Below, one piece after another: positions 17,462 to 26,073 of a stretch of 64,000 nucleotides of DNA. The translations under genes and the position numbers were made by a program. This DNA is from JAGWBD01 sp965197455 (lineage in GTDB: Bacteria > Chloroflexota > Anaerolineae > Aggregatilineales > Phototrophicaceae). The first letter of the stretch is position 1, and the number at the start of each line of letters is the position of its first letter. The DNA is taken from positions 2,604,001-2,668,000 of the forward strand of contig OZ240208.1 in the NCBI GenBank assembly GCA_965197455.1. Direction: 5' to 3'. The notes under the pieces were generated by a model that saw only the letters and a list, made by a program, of their open reading frames with translations, searched no databases and was not told the origin of the DNA.

Positions 17462-18358
17462 TCACTCCTCGTTCTCTCCCCGCTGCGCCGCCAGCAATTC
17501 GTCCAGCGACCAGTCCTGTTCGTCATCTTCCGCCTGGTGCTGCTGTGCGCGCAGGGCGTCGCCGCAGACGAGGCAGTCCGGCTTGCGTTCGATCATGGCC
17601 CAGACGGCGCCATGGGCCGGCGTCAGCTGGCCGCTGATGATTTCGAGCGCGCGGTTGGCGAGGATCACCGTGTTGCCGGGCAGCTCCTCGTGCGCCGGGC
17701 AGCCGCGCAGCAACTCGTTCAGCGCCAGCTGGGACTGCACGGCGGCCACGCGCGCGACGTGCAACCACAGGCCCGGCTCTGCCGCCAGCGACCCATCGGG
17801 CCCGATCATGCCGTAGTCCGGTTCGGCGTCCGCCGCGTTGCTGTCCTCGTCGCGCAGTTCTGCCGCCCAGCAAGCATAACAGGGCCCCTGCCAGGGATGC
17901 AGCAGGGCCACGTCGCCACCCACGCCGCGCTCGTAGACGCCGGCGTAGACGCTGGTCAGGTTCCGTTGCAGGGCGGCCTGGTTGAGCAGGTAGCGCGCCG
18001 GTTCGCTGTCCACCGCGGCCAGCAACAGGTCGACATGCTCCAGCGCGTCCATGTGCTGCTCGATGCGCCCGTTGCGCGTCTCGATCTCCACTTGCGGATT
18101 GCGCTGCCGCAGCAGGTCAGCGACGGCCGAGACCTTGGGCTGGCCGACGTGGCGCCGGTCGGCGACGTGGCGCAGCACGTTGCCCGCCTCCAGCAGGTCG
18201 TCATCCACCAGCACGAAGCGCCCTACGCCGCTCATGGCCAGGTTGAGCGCCACCGCGCCGCCGCCGGAGCCGAGGCCGACGATGGCGACGCGGCGCCGCG
18301 CCAGCAGGGCCATGCCCTCCGCGCCCAGCAGGCCCTCGACGCGCGACCAGTCAGTCAT
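17462..18358 (-). CDS. E1-like (ThiF/MoeB/UBA superfamily) adenylyltransferase of a ubiquitin-like conjugation operon
   Basis: 298 residues. A Rossmann adenylation domain begins RVAIVGLGSGGGAVALNLAMSG (GLGSGGG at 28-34), followed by VLVDDDLLEAGNVLRH, with the acidic ATP-site residues and the Asn/Arg of the family. Two CxxC pairs (CYAC 160-163, CLVC 262-265) form the usual structural zinc site. Cys220 is a possible thioester Cys but is not in a family-defining context. E1-like enzymes adenylate the C-terminal Gly of a ubiquitin-like protein and pass it to an E2. The gene overlaps the JAB gene by 4 bases (ATGA). The in-frame ORF upstream of 18358 lies inside the JAB gene and is not coding. Confidence 0.88.
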   Translation of the reverse strand: MTDWSRVEGLLGAEGMALLARRRVAIVGLGSGGGAVALNLAMSGVGRFVLVDDDLLEAGNVLRHVADRRHVGQPKVSAVADLLRQRNPQVEIETRNGRIEQHMDALEHVDLLLAAVDSEPARYLLNQAALQRNLTSVYAGVYERGVGGDVALLHPWQGPCYACWAAELRDEDSNAADAEPDYGMIGPDGSLAAEPGLWLHVARVAAVQSQLALNELLRGCPAHEELPGNTVILANRALEIISGQLTPAHGAVWAMIERKPDCLVCGDALRAQQHQAEDDEQDWSLDELLAAQRGENEE

Positions 18359-19407
18359 GGAAGGTCCTGTTGCGGCTGCGTCGGGCGCGCGGCCTCGCTG
18401 GCTTGCAACTGCGCGCGCAGTTCGGGGTCGCGCTCCAGCTGCTCGACCAGGTCGGCGAGGCTGCGCTCCACATGCCAGGGCCAGTCCGCCGGCGCGGCGA
18501 GCGGCGCTGCCGCGCCCCAGAGTTGGGTGAAGCGTTCGTGCAGCTGTGTATCCTCGTCCAGCGCCGTGAAAGGGGCGAGGCGCAGTTGTGGCGGACGGGC
18601 CGGATAGTCCGGCGGCGTGGCGACGAGGAACAGCTGGTCGGCACCGGCGCGGCCGAGCATGAAGCAGACATCCAGCGCGCTGTGGTCGAGTACGTCCAGC
18701 AATACGAGCGACGAGAGCGCGAAGCCGCTTTCCTGCAGGCGGGTCCATTCCTGCTCCAGGCGCAGCGGATCCTGCAAATGCCAGGCCAGTTGCGCCAGGC
18801 GCGGCAACTGCGCATCCTGGTAGACGGCCGGGACGATGCTGCGAAAGTCGCGCTGCAGCCGATGCAGATACCAGAAGTCGACGCAAGTGTGCCCGTCAAT
18901 GTGGATGCGGTTGGGGGCAACGCCGGCTGCGTGGCTGTGGCGGGTGACGATGGGCGCCAGCAGGAAGTCCATGCCGTTTTCGCGGTCGCCGAGCCACTGG
19001 CGGGCGGTGCGCAGGTCCGCGCGGCTGGGGCGGGTCATGCCGTCGGGCTGCTTGTGCCAGTCGCCCAGATAGCGCAGCGGCACGTCGCGTTGCGGCGGCA
19101 GATCGCCGCGTTGCCGGCGCAGGCGCCAGCTCTCCTGCAGCCACCAGAGGACGTCATCCTGATGCGGGTCGCCCTGCTGAAAGGTAGAGGCCATGCGCAG
19201 CGCGCTTTCGTCCGGCGCGATGGTGTCCAGCAGACAGATGCCGGGCACGCCGTTGGTGTTCACGCCGGGCTCGACCAGGCCGACCAGCGCTTCGCCGGTC
19301 TCGTCCGCCTGCCAGGCGTGGGCGGCGGCGGCCATGCGCTCCAGCACGCGCTGCGCGACGATGAGGTTGGGCAGTAGCGGGGGGCCCTGACGCAAGGGAG
19401 CGGTCAT
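18355..19407 (-). CDS. JAB/MPN deubiquitinase-like domain fused to an E2-like (UEV-type) domain
   Basis: 350 residues. The N-terminal half is JAB/MPN-like, with an acidic ETGEALVGLV strand (Glu39), GDWHKQPDG (His118-x-Gln120-Pro) and PSRADL (Ser128, Asp131). The canonical JAMM motif is HxHPx(5-7)SxxD, so the second zinc-ligand His is Gln here. The C-terminal part resembles a UBC fold: a first helix (DPLRLEQEWTRLQESGF, 214-229), the E2 hallmark TPPDYPARPPQLRL (264-277) and a final helix with WPWHVERSLADLVEQL. No Cys follows residue 248, so that E2-like domain cannot form a thioester and would be UEV-like. It overlaps the E1 gene by 4 bases and the E2 gene by 1 base. The UEV assignment is my inference. 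Confidence 0.75.
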   Translation of the reverse strand: MTAPLRQGPPLLPNLIVAQRVLERMAAAAHAWQADETGEALVGLVEPGVNTNGVPGICLLDTIAPDESALRMASTFQQGDPHQDDVLWWLQESWRLRRQRGDLPPQRDVPLRYLGDWHKQPDGMTRPSRADLRTARQWLGDRENGMDFLLAPIVTRHSHAAGVAPNRIHIDGHTCVDFWYLHRLQRDFRSIVPAVYQDAQLPRLAQLAWHLQDPLRLEQEWTRLQESGFALSSLVLLDVLDHSALDVCFMLGRAGADQLFLVATPPDYPARPPQLRLAPFTALDEDTQLHERFTQLWGAAAPLAAPADWPWHVERSLADLVEQLERDPELRAQLQASEAARPTQPQQDLP

Positions 19408-19865
19408 CAGGAGTCGCTACCGGACTTGCCCGTGATGCGTTCTTCCAGGCCAGGCCAGGCGCCGGTGGCCTTCCAGGTATAGAAGGCGTAGAGCCACTGC
19501 ACCGCCCAGCCGGCCACCGTAACGGCCGTCGAGCGGCCAGGGTTCCAGCCATACTGCTTGCCGTCGCGCGGGTTGAAGAGGCAGAGCTGGCCATCTTCGA
19601 ACTGATGCTTGCGGCTGACGATTGTGGGATTACGGACGTAGGCTTCTGCCGCGCGGCCGGGGTAGGCGGCAGGATATTCGATGCGCAGCAGATGGTCGCG
19701 CTGCGGGATGGAGACCATGTTCAACTCCACCACGCCTTCCCAGTAGAGATTGCCCCGCCTGGGCACGCTGAGGCGGAAAGTTTGGTTGAAGGCGTCGCGC
19801 ATGGCCGCGACTTCCAGTTGCAGGCGCGCGGACACCCGCGCGCGCGTTCCCCACCACGCTGACAT
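19407..19865 (-). CDS. Prokaryotic E2-like ubiquitin-conjugating (UBC fold) protein
   Basis: 152 residues from the ATG at 19865, which follows GGGGAA. The order of elements fits a bacterial E2: helix 1 (ARLQLEVAAMRDAFNQ), strands GNLYWEGVVELN and LLRIEYPAAYPGRAAEAYV, then RKHQFEDGQLCLFNP, with candidate catalytic Cys95 and an upstream His87. C-terminal helices contain TVAGWAVQWLYAFYTW. The G-x-x-C-L context is the E2 active-site signature. It is the first gene of a tightly packed operon with JAB and E1 proteins. A TACAAT -10-like box lies 27 bases upstream. The gene is divergent from the iron transporter. Confidence 0.78.
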   Translation of the reverse strand: MSAWWGTRARVSARLQLEVAAMRDAFNQTFRLSVPRRGNLYWEGVVELNMVSIPQRDHLLRIEYPAAYPGRAAEAYVRNPTIVSRKHQFEDGQLCLFNPRDGKQYGWNPGRSTAVTVAGWAVQWLYAFYTWKATGAWPGLEERITGKSGSDS

Positions 19866-20165
19866 CAGTGTTCCCCACGCCGCATGCGAGTCATTGTACC
19901 ACGCTGAAATCCGGCAGGGTCGAAGGTTGCGTGAAAGCAATCACAAAGTTAACCACAGGCAATGACTGCGCCATGCGCGTTTAAGGCGGGGCTGACTGTC
20001 GTAAACACTGGCGGGTTGACTACTGGCGTGGACAGGGGCTGGCGGCGCCCCGATACTTGCGCATTGTTCAGCGCCAGCTCTGCGATCGTTGGATCCGGGC
20101 CGACGCTGAACAACCCGTAGAGGCGGAATGGCAGCGCAGCTGAACGCCTTTGGTCAGGAGCAGTT
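19866..20165. other. Divergent intergenic region between the E2 operon and the iron transporter
   Basis: About 300 bases with no credible ORF. It is locally richer in A/T around 19935-19960. It should hold both divergent promoters; a TACAAT box serves the E2 operon. I see no recognisable Fur box, hairpin or repeat. Confidence 0.6.
19893..19898 (-). promoter_or_regulatory. Putative -10 box (TACAAT) of the E2-JAB-E1 operon
   Basis: On the minus strand GGTACAATGA ends 27 bases before the E2 start at 19865. It matches the recurrent TAYAMT box of the window. No clear -35 is visible. Confidence 0.4.
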
Positions 20166-21179
20166 GTGCGCAGAACAGTCGGTCTCATCGTTGTGCTGAC
20201 GACCCTGATGCTGACGGTGACGCCCGCCCTGGCCCAGGACGATGTCCTGACCATCTATTCAGGCCGCAACGAAAGCCTGATTGGCCCGCTGCTGCAAAGC
20301 TTCAGCGACATCAGCGGCATCGAAATCGCCGTGCTCTACGGCGGCTCAGCCACGCTGGCGGCGCAGATACTGGAGGAGGGCGCGAACAGCCCGGCCGATA
20401 TCTTCATCGCACAGGATGCCGGCGCGCCGGGCGCGCTGGCGCAGGAAGGCCTGCTCAGTGAGTTGCCGGAAGAGCTGACCGGACTGGTTAGTGAAGCCGC
20501 TTTCGTTTCGCCCGACAACCTGTGGGTGGGTCTCAGCGGGCGAGCGCGCGTGCTCGTCTACGACCCGGACGCGCTGGCGGCGGCGGGGCTGGAATTGCCG
20601 GAGTCGATCCTCGACCTGACGGATGAAGCGTGGCGCAGTCTGGTTGGCTGGGCGCCGACCAACGGTTCCTTCCAGGCAAATGTGACCGCCATGCGCAAGC
20701 TGTTGGGTGACGAGGAGTCGCGCGCCTGGCTGGAGGCGATGGTTGCCAACGACGTCCAGAGTTACCCGAAGAACACGCCCATTGTACAGGCCGTCATCGA
20801 CGGCGAAATCGTGGCCGGCCTCGTCAACCACTACTATCTCTTCCGTTTCCTGGCCGAAGCCCCTGACATCAGGGCGCAGCTGCACTGGTTCAGCGGCGGC
20901 GACCCGGGCGCGCTGGTCAACGTCGCCAGCGCGGGCGTGCCGCTCACCAGCGGAAATCCGGAAGCCGCGCAGGCCTTGATCCGCTTCATGCTGGGCGAGG
21001 TCGGCCAGACCTGGTTCGCTAGCAAAACCTTCGAGTATCCGCTGGTCGACGGCGTGGCAGCGGAGACGGCGCTGAAGCCGCTGGCGGAGATTGAAACGCC
21101 CGAGCTGGACCTCAGCGACCTGGCGGACCTGGCGGGCACGCTCGAACTGATTGAGGAAAGTGGCGCGCTTGATCAATAA
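20166..21179 (+). CDS. fbpA: Ferric iron ABC transporter substrate-binding protein
   Basis: 337 residues with a Sec signal peptide (VLTTLMLTVTPALAQ). The start of the mature protein, DDVLTIYSGRNESLIGPLLQSF, is diagnostic of FbpA/AfuA/FutA periplasmic iron-binding proteins. Later motifs include YGGSATLAAQI, ADIFIAQDAGAPGAL and the paired tyrosines in VNHYYLF that ligate Fe3+. The GTG at 20166 follows CAGGAG. The permease and ATPase follow on the same strand. Thiamine or spermidine binders are related alternatives, but SGRNE and the Tyr-Tyr pair favour iron. Confidence 0.9.
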   Translation: MRRTVGLIVVLTTLMLTVTPALAQDDVLTIYSGRNESLIGPLLQSFSDISGIEIAVLYGGSATLAAQILEEGANSPADIFIAQDAGAPGALAQEGLLSELPEELTGLVSEAAFVSPDNLWVGLSGRARVLVYDPDALAAAGLELPESILDLTDEAWRSLVGWAPTNGSFQANVTAMRKLLGDEESRAWLEAMVANDVQSYPKNTPIVQAVIDGEIVAGLVNHYYLFRFLAEAPDIRAQLHWFSGGDPGALVNVASAGVPLTSGNPEAAQALIRFMLGEVGQTWFASKTFEYPLVDGVAAETALKPLAEIETPELDLSDLADLAGTLELIEESGALDQ

Positions 21180-21226
21180 GACCGGACGGGACACAGACAG
21201 CGGCTCACTGCCGGGGAAGTTCTGGC

Positions 21227-22969
21227 GTGGTCGCTGATCTGACCAAAGGACTCACACGCTTCATGGCAGCGCGGCTGGTGGACAGCTTGCTGGATGCCAG
21301 GCCGCGTCTGCCGCGGCTGGACCGGCAGCCGGCGCTGCAGCTCATTGCTGCCGTGGTCGCGCTGATTGTGCTGCTGCCCTTGCTGTGGCTGGTCATGCGC
21401 GCTGCTGGCGCCGGCGTGGAGGGGCTCGCCTGGGCGCTGCGGCCGCGCACGCTGACCATCCTCGGCAACAGCGTGGCGCTGACCGTGAGCGTGGTTGCTG
21501 GCGCGCTGATGATTGGCCTGCCGTTCGCGTGGCTGACGGCGCGCAGCGACCTGCCGCTGCGGCGCGCCTGGCTCATCGCGGGCCTGTTGACAATGGTCGT
21601 GCCTTCCTACCTGGGCGCGGTGACGCTGCTGGCGGCCTTCGGGCCGCGCGGCCTGCTCTACGACCTGCTGTCCGGCCTGCTGCCGCTCACCAGTCTGCCG
21701 GACATGCGCGGCTGGTTTGGCGCGTGGCTGTCGATCACGCTGATCACCTGGCCCTTCATCACCCTGCCGGCGCGCGCGGTGTTGCTGGGCAGCGACCCCG
21801 CGCTGGAAGAGGCGGCGCAGGGCCTGGGGCTCAGCCGCTGGCAGGTGTTCCGGCGCGTGACGCTGCCGCAGTTGCGGCCGGCGCTGACGGGCGGCGGCCT
21901 GCTTGTGGCGCTCTACACGCTCAGCGACTTCGGCGCCGTGGCGGTCATGCGCTACAATGCCTTCACCCGCGCCATCTACCTGCAATACACCAGCTCCTTC
22001 GATCGCGAACGCGCCGCCATCCTCGCATTAATGCTCATCCTGCTCACTGTGTTGCTGCTGCTGCTTGAGCGGCGTCTGGGCGGCCGACCCGCCAACGCGC
22101 GTCTCGGCGCCGGGGCGCAACGGCGGCTCGTGCCGCAGCGCCTGGGCCGCTGGCGACTGCCGGCCCTGCTGTTCTGCGCGACGCTGGTGGGGCTGGGCGT
22201 GTTGCTGCCGGTGGGGGTGCTGGGCTCGTGGCTGACCGGCAAGCTCACGCTGTCCGTGACGCCGCCGGACATGGGCGTATTAACGCTGACGACCGCCACG
22301 GTCAGCGCGCTGGCGGCGCTGGCAGCCGGTCTGCTGGCCCTGCCGCTGGCGCTGCTGCTGAGCCGGCGCCACAGTCGGCTGAGCCACTGGCTGGTGGCGC
22401 TGACCAGCAGCGGCAATGTGCTGCCGGGCATCGTCATTGCGCTGGCGCTGGTGTTCTTCGCCGCGCGCTATCTACCGGCCTGGTACCAGACCCTGCCGTT
22501 GCTGCTGCTGGGCTACGTCACGCGCTTTCTGCCGCTGGCCATCAGCGCCAGCCGCGGCGCGTTGCTGCAAATCAGCCCGCGCCTGGAGGAAGCGGCCCGC
22601 GGCCTGGGTCATCGCCCGTGGCAGGTCGTGCTGCGCATCCACATGCCGCTGGCGCGCGCCGGTATCCTGGCAGGCGCAGCGCTGGTCTTCCTCAGTGTGA
22701 TGAAGGAACTGCCGACCACGCTGGTGCTGGCGCCGATCGGCACGCGCACCTTTGCCACCCACATCTGGTCCGCCTACAGCGAGGCCATGCTGTCGCTGAT
22801 TGGCGCGCCGGGCCTGCTGCTGCTGGGGGTCTCGGCGCTCGGCCTGATCGCTATCCTGCTGCGCGAACGGCAGCCCCATACGCCACCAGTTACGAGCGTC
22901 ACGCTACTGCGCGATTTGCCGCGCCGGGCGCGCGCGACGGCGCTGGCCATTCTGGTGCAACTGCGTTGA
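21227..22969 (+). CDS. fbpB: Iron ABC transporter permease (fused double permease)
   Basis: 580 residues with about 12 membrane helices arranged as two homologous BPD_transp_1 halves. Each half carries an EAA coupling loop: EEAAQGLGLSRWQVFRRVTLPQLRPAL in the first and EEAARGLGHRPWQVVLRIHMPLARAGI in the second. This duplicated arrangement is typical of FbpB/SfuB. It forms the channel through which Fe3+ released by the binding protein enters the cell. The likely start is the GTG at 21227 or the Met nearer 21263. It is 7 bases upstream of the ATPase gene. Confidence 0.93.
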   Translation: MVADLTKGLTRFMAARLVDSLLDARPRLPRLDRQPALQLIAAVVALIVLLPLLWLVMRAAGAGVEGLAWALRPRTLTILGNSVALTVSVVAGALMIGLPFAWLTARSDLPLRRAWLIAGLLTMVVPSYLGAVTLLAAFGPRGLLYDLLSGLLPLTSLPDMRGWFGAWLSITLITWPFITLPARAVLLGSDPALEEAAQGLGLSRWQVFRRVTLPQLRPALTGGGLLVALYTLSDFGAVAVMRYNAFTRAIYLQYTSSFDRERAAILALMLILLTVLLLLLERRLGGRPANARLGAGAQRRLVPQRLGRWRLPALLFCATLVGLGVLLPVGVLGSWLTGKLTLSVTPPDMGVLTLTTATVSALAALAAGLLALPLALLLSRRHSRLSHWLVALTSSGNVLPGIVIALALVFFAARYLPAWYQTLPLLLLGYVTRFLPLAISASRGALLQISPRLEEAARGLGHRPWQVVLRIHMPLARAGILAGAALVFLSVMKELPTTLVLAPIGTRTFATHIWSAYSEAMLSLIGAPGLLLLGVSALGLIAILLRERQPHTPPVTSVTLLRDLPRRARATALAILVQLR

Positions 22970-22976
22970 CGCCCGC

Positions 22977-23993
22977 ATGACCATCGCCCTGTCCTGCCGC
23001 AAGCTTTACAAACGTTACGAAGACGTGCAAGCCGTGGCCGGGCTCGGGCTGACGCTGGAGGCCGGCCAGCTGCTGGCGCTGCTGGGGCCCAGTGGCTGCG
23101 GCAAGACCACCACGCTGCGCCTCATCGCCGGTTTCGAGCGGCCCGACAAAGGCGACATTCACATCGACGGGCGCGCGGTGGCCGGGCCGCGGGGCTTTGT
23201 GCCGCCGGAGCGGCGGCGCGTGGGCATGGTCTTTCAGGACTACGCGCTGTTCCCGCACCTGGATGTCGCCGGCAACATCGCCTTCGGCCTGCAGGGCAGC
23301 CGTCAGCAGCAGCAGCGGCGCACGCAGGAAATGCTGGCGCTGGTCGGCCTGCAGGGCTTCGGGCCGCGCTCGCTGCAGGGGCTGTCCGGCGGCCAGCAGC
23401 AGCGGGTGGCGCTGGCACGCGCGCTGGCGCCGGAACCGGCGCTGGTGCTGCTGGACGAACCCTTCTCGAACCTGGATACGGCGCTGCGCGTGCAGCTGCG
23501 CGCGGAAGTGCGCGCCATCCTGCGCGCGGCGGGCACAACGGCCGTCTTCGTCACGCACGACCAGGAAGAGGCGCTCAGTCTGGCGGACATCGTCGCGGTG
23601 ATGTCGGCGGGCAGGATCATGCAGCTGGCGGATCCGTGGCGGCTGTATCGTGAGCCGGCCAGCCGGGCGGTGGCGGACTTTGTGGGCGAATGCAATTTTC
23701 TGCCGGGCGTGGCCCAGGGTGAGCAGGCGAGTTGCGTCCTCGGCGAGCTGCAACTCATCCAGCCTGCCAGCGGGCCGGTCTCCCTGCTGCTGCGGCCGGA
23801 GGCCCTGCAACTGCGGCCGGAGGGCCCGGCGCAAATCAAACGGGTCGAGTTCTACGGCCACGACCAGCGCCTTGAGTTAACTCTGGCGGATGGCACCCCG
23901 CTCGTCGCGCGCAGCGGCTCCGGCCAGCGCTATCAACCGGGCCAGACGGTGCAGATCCACATCAGCGACGCGGTGCTGGCCTTTCCGGCCTGA
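22977..23993 (+). CDS. fbpC: Iron ABC transporter ATP-binding protein
   Basis: 338 residues. Walker A is LGPSGCGKTTTLR, the Q-loop is MVFQDYALFPHLDV, the signature LSGGQQQRVALARAL, Walker B LVLLDEPFSNLD and the H-loop VTHDQEEALSLADI. A C-terminal TOBE-like regulatory domain covers about 235-335 (LLLRPEALQL). It is the motor of the adjoining fbpAB system. Its TGA stop abuts the stop of the convergent FGE-like gene with no gap between them. Confidence 0.95.
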   Translation: MTIALSCRKLYKRYEDVQAVAGLGLTLEAGQLLALLGPSGCGKTTTLRLIAGFERPDKGDIHIDGRAVAGPRGFVPPERRRVGMVFQDYALFPHLDVAGNIAFGLQGSRQQQQRRTQEMLALVGLQGFGPRSLQGLSGGQQQRVALARALAPEPALVLLDEPFSNLDTALRVQLRAEVRAILRAAGTTAVFVTHDQEEALSLADIVAVMSAGRIMQLADPWRLYREPASRAVADFVGECNFLPGVAQGEQASCVLGELQLIQPASGPVSLLLRPEALQLRPEGPAQIKRVEFYGHDQRLELTLADGTPLVARSGSGQRYQPGQTVQIHISDAVLAFPA

Positions 23994-25355
23994 TCAACCA
24001 GGCTCGAGCGTGGGCTCGGGTTCGACGGCGCGCGCGAGCGTGGGCAGCGGCTGCAAGGTGGGCTGGCTGTTCACCGGCTCTGCCTCCTCCTCCAGCAGAT
24101 TGACGCCGGTCTCGATGACATTTACGCCTGAGTTGGCGCTGGCCTCCGGCCCGGCGACGTCCGCGGCACAACGGAAGCCGACCCACAGGGCCTGCTGGTC
24201 CGGCGCCAGGCTCTGGCGATGCGCGCTGCGGGCGAAGAAGATGCGCGCATCCCATGAACCGCCGCGCAACACCTTCTCGGTGCCCACGGGCGGGCCGACG
24301 GGGTTCAGGCCACTGGCCTCCAGCAGACGGTAGAAGGCTGGCGAGTACCAGTCCGCGATCCACTCGGCGACGTTGCCCGCCATATCCTGCAGGCCATAGG
24401 AACCGGCGGGATAACTGCCCACGCCGTCCGCGCCGCGCTGCCCGACGGTGCGGTCCAGGCGGCTGCTGGTGTTGGCGAGGGCGACATCGCGCAGCTGGCC
24501 CCAGGGGAAGATGCGGTTGTCGCTGGCGCGCGCGGCCCGCTCCCATTCGGCCTCGGTGGGCAGGCGGCGGCCAACGGCCTCGCAGTAGGCGCGGGCGCCG
24601 TCCCAGGTGACGCCGGAGACAGGAAAGTTGGCCAGCACATCCGGCACGCGGTAGCTGGCGCTGTCGAAGGTGACGTTACTCAGGTCGGTTTCATTGAGCG
24701 TGGCGAGGCAGGCCTTGTCGTCACAGCCGTTCAGGTGGCTGCGCGGGCCAAGCCAGTTGAGGTAGGCCAGATACTGCGCGTAGGTGACCTCGGTCTGCTC
24801 CATGCGGAAGGCATCCAGCGTGACGATGTGCGGCGGTGAGGAGTCTTCGCCGAAGGCGAGCTGGCAGTTGCCGCCATCGGCGACGCAGGCCTGCACGGCA
24901 GCCAGCACTTCGGCCGGCGTGGTGCCCATCTGGAAGCTGCCGCCGGCCACAGATAGCAGCGGGGTCAGCAGGCGTTGCAGTTCGGGCGGGACTTCCACTG
25001 CTGGGCTGCCGGGCGCCGGCACAGGGGTGTCGGTGGGTGGCAGGAGAGTGGGCGTGGGCGTGTCAAGCTCAGCCACCTGCACCAGGGTGGCGGTTGCCTG
25101 CATTGTGTTGGTGGGCGGCGGGGTACTGGTGGGCCGCGGAGTGGCGGTGGCGGGCCGCGGCGTCGCGGTGATGATTCTGGGAGTCTGCGTGGCTTGCGGG
25201 CCCAGAGCGAATGAAAGCTGGCCGAGGGCCACGCCGCCCAGCAACACAGCGAGCGCGCAGCCGAAACCGAACACGAGGCCGATGATCAGCCACTGCCAGG
25301 CGCAACCGCTCCTGCGATTGCTGCCGGGCGCCCGATACCTCGATGATCTCGCCAT
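23994..25355 (-). CDS. Membrane-anchored formylglycine-generating enzyme (SUMF1/FGE) family protein
   Basis: About 453 residues from Met at 25355. One membrane helix (WLIIGLVFGFGCALAVLLGGVAL) is followed by a Thr/Pro-rich stalk, then an FGE-sulfatase domain (about 140-400). The domain has GGSFQMGTTP, FRMEQTEVTYAQYLAYLNW, FPVSGVTWDGARAYCEAVGRRLPTEAEWERAAR, GNVAEWIADWY and KVLRGGSWD, ending in ALWVGFRCA. True FGEs oxidise the sulfatase Cys to formylglycine, but many family members are binding or structural domains. The extracytoplasmic location does not match the two leaderless sulfatases of this window. Confidence 0.88.
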   Translation of the reverse strand: MARSSRYRAPGSNRRSGCAWQWLIIGLVFGFGCALAVLLGGVALGQLSFALGPQATQTPRIITATPRPATATPRPTSTPPPTNTMQATATLVQVAELDTPTPTLLPPTDTPVPAPGSPAVEVPPELQRLLTPLLSVAGGSFQMGTTPAEVLAAVQACVADGGNCQLAFGEDSSPPHIVTLDAFRMEQTEVTYAQYLAYLNWLGPRSHLNGCDDKACLATLNETDLSNVTFDSASYRVPDVLANFPVSGVTWDGARAYCEAVGRRLPTEAEWERAARASDNRIFPWGQLRDVALANTSSRLDRTVGQRGADGVGSYPAGSYGLQDMAGNVAEWIADWYSPAFYRLLEASGLNPVGPPVGTEKVLRGGSWDARIFFARSAHRQSLAPDQQALWVGFRCAADVAGPEASANSGVNVIETGVNLLEEEAEPVNSQPTLQPLPTLARAVEPEPTLEPG

Positions 25356-25473
25356 GATCCGCTCCCTGCCGTTTGCCGGCCCGTCCAACGGTTATCCTAA
25401 AGTCTTGGTGGTCAAGTCTCAAGACCCGGTCGGTACTGCTTGCAACACGGGGCCGCCGCTGCATACTAGTGGC

Positions 25474-26073
25474 ATGGACTCAAGCGAGAGAGAAACGGAC
25501 GAACAGCAACCCGGCCAGCCACGGGCAAGGGCGGACGGGCGCCGCGGCAGGACGCCCTGGTTTCTGACGCTGCTGCTGGTCGCGGGCTTCGTCGGCCTGA
25601 TTGCCGGCCTCACCCTGCTGTGGGTTGACCAGGCGCGCGCTCCCACCCTGTTGACCGTCGCCAGCCCCACTGCGCCCCCCGTGGCCACAGCGCTGCCGAC
25701 ACAGCGGCCGGCGCCCACGCCATTACCCGCCGGCCTGCGCTTCGCGCTCGATCCGGCGACGATCGAGTACGTGCCGCGCGTCGGCCGCTGCGACTGGCAG
25801 GGCCTTGCCGGGCGTGTCGAACTTGACACGGGTGCGGGCGCGCCAGGTCTGCATGTGCATGTGAAGCACGCAGAGAATAGCCAGGAATTCAGCGCCGTCA
25901 CGGATGCCGGCGGCAACTTCGAGTTGCGCCTGGGCGATGTACCACTGCTGGCCCCGTGGCTGGTGCAGGTGCAGGGTCCGGACGGAGTCATGCTTTCGGA
26001 GGTGACGCAAATTGTGACCAGTGGGAACTGCAACCAGAATCTCATGGTCCTCATCTTCAGCGAGCAGGGCTGA
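25474..26073 (+). CDS. Membrane-anchored protein with extracellular beta-sandwich, unknown function
   Basis: 199 residues. A short Arg-rich cytoplasmic tail precedes one membrane helix (WFLTLLLVAGFVGLIAGLTLLWV, about 29-51). A Pro/Thr/Ala stalk follows, then a domain of about 120 residues containing CDWQGLAGRVELD, GLHVHVKHAENS and TDAGGNFELRLGDVPLL. That pattern resembles carboxypeptidase-regulatory-like (prealbumin-like) beta-sandwiches. Two Cys residues near the ends of the domain could form a disulfide. The ATG at 25474 is chosen because the upstream reading frame is antisense to the FGE-like gene. It overlaps the convergent MFS gene by 17 bases. Confidence 0.7.
   Translation: MDSSERETDEQQPGQPRARADGRRGRTPWFLTLLLVAGFVGLIAGLTLLWVDQARAPTLLTVASPTAPPVATALPTQRPAPTPLPAGLRFALDPATIEYVPRVGRCDWQGLAGRVELDTGAGAPGLHVHVKHAENSQEFSAVTDAGGNFELRLGDVPLLAPWLVQVQGPDGVMLSEVTQIVTSGNCNQNLMVLIFSEQG

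Noticed and set aside
17462..18886. 474-codon version of the E1-like protein
   Set aside because: The N-terminal extension reads through the JAB gene in another frame; the ATG at 18358 with a 4-base overlap is the natural start.
19866..20165. Fur-box regulation of the iron transporter
   Set aside because: I looked for a GATAATGATAATCATTATC-like palindrome and saw none, so iron regulation is not claimed from sequence.
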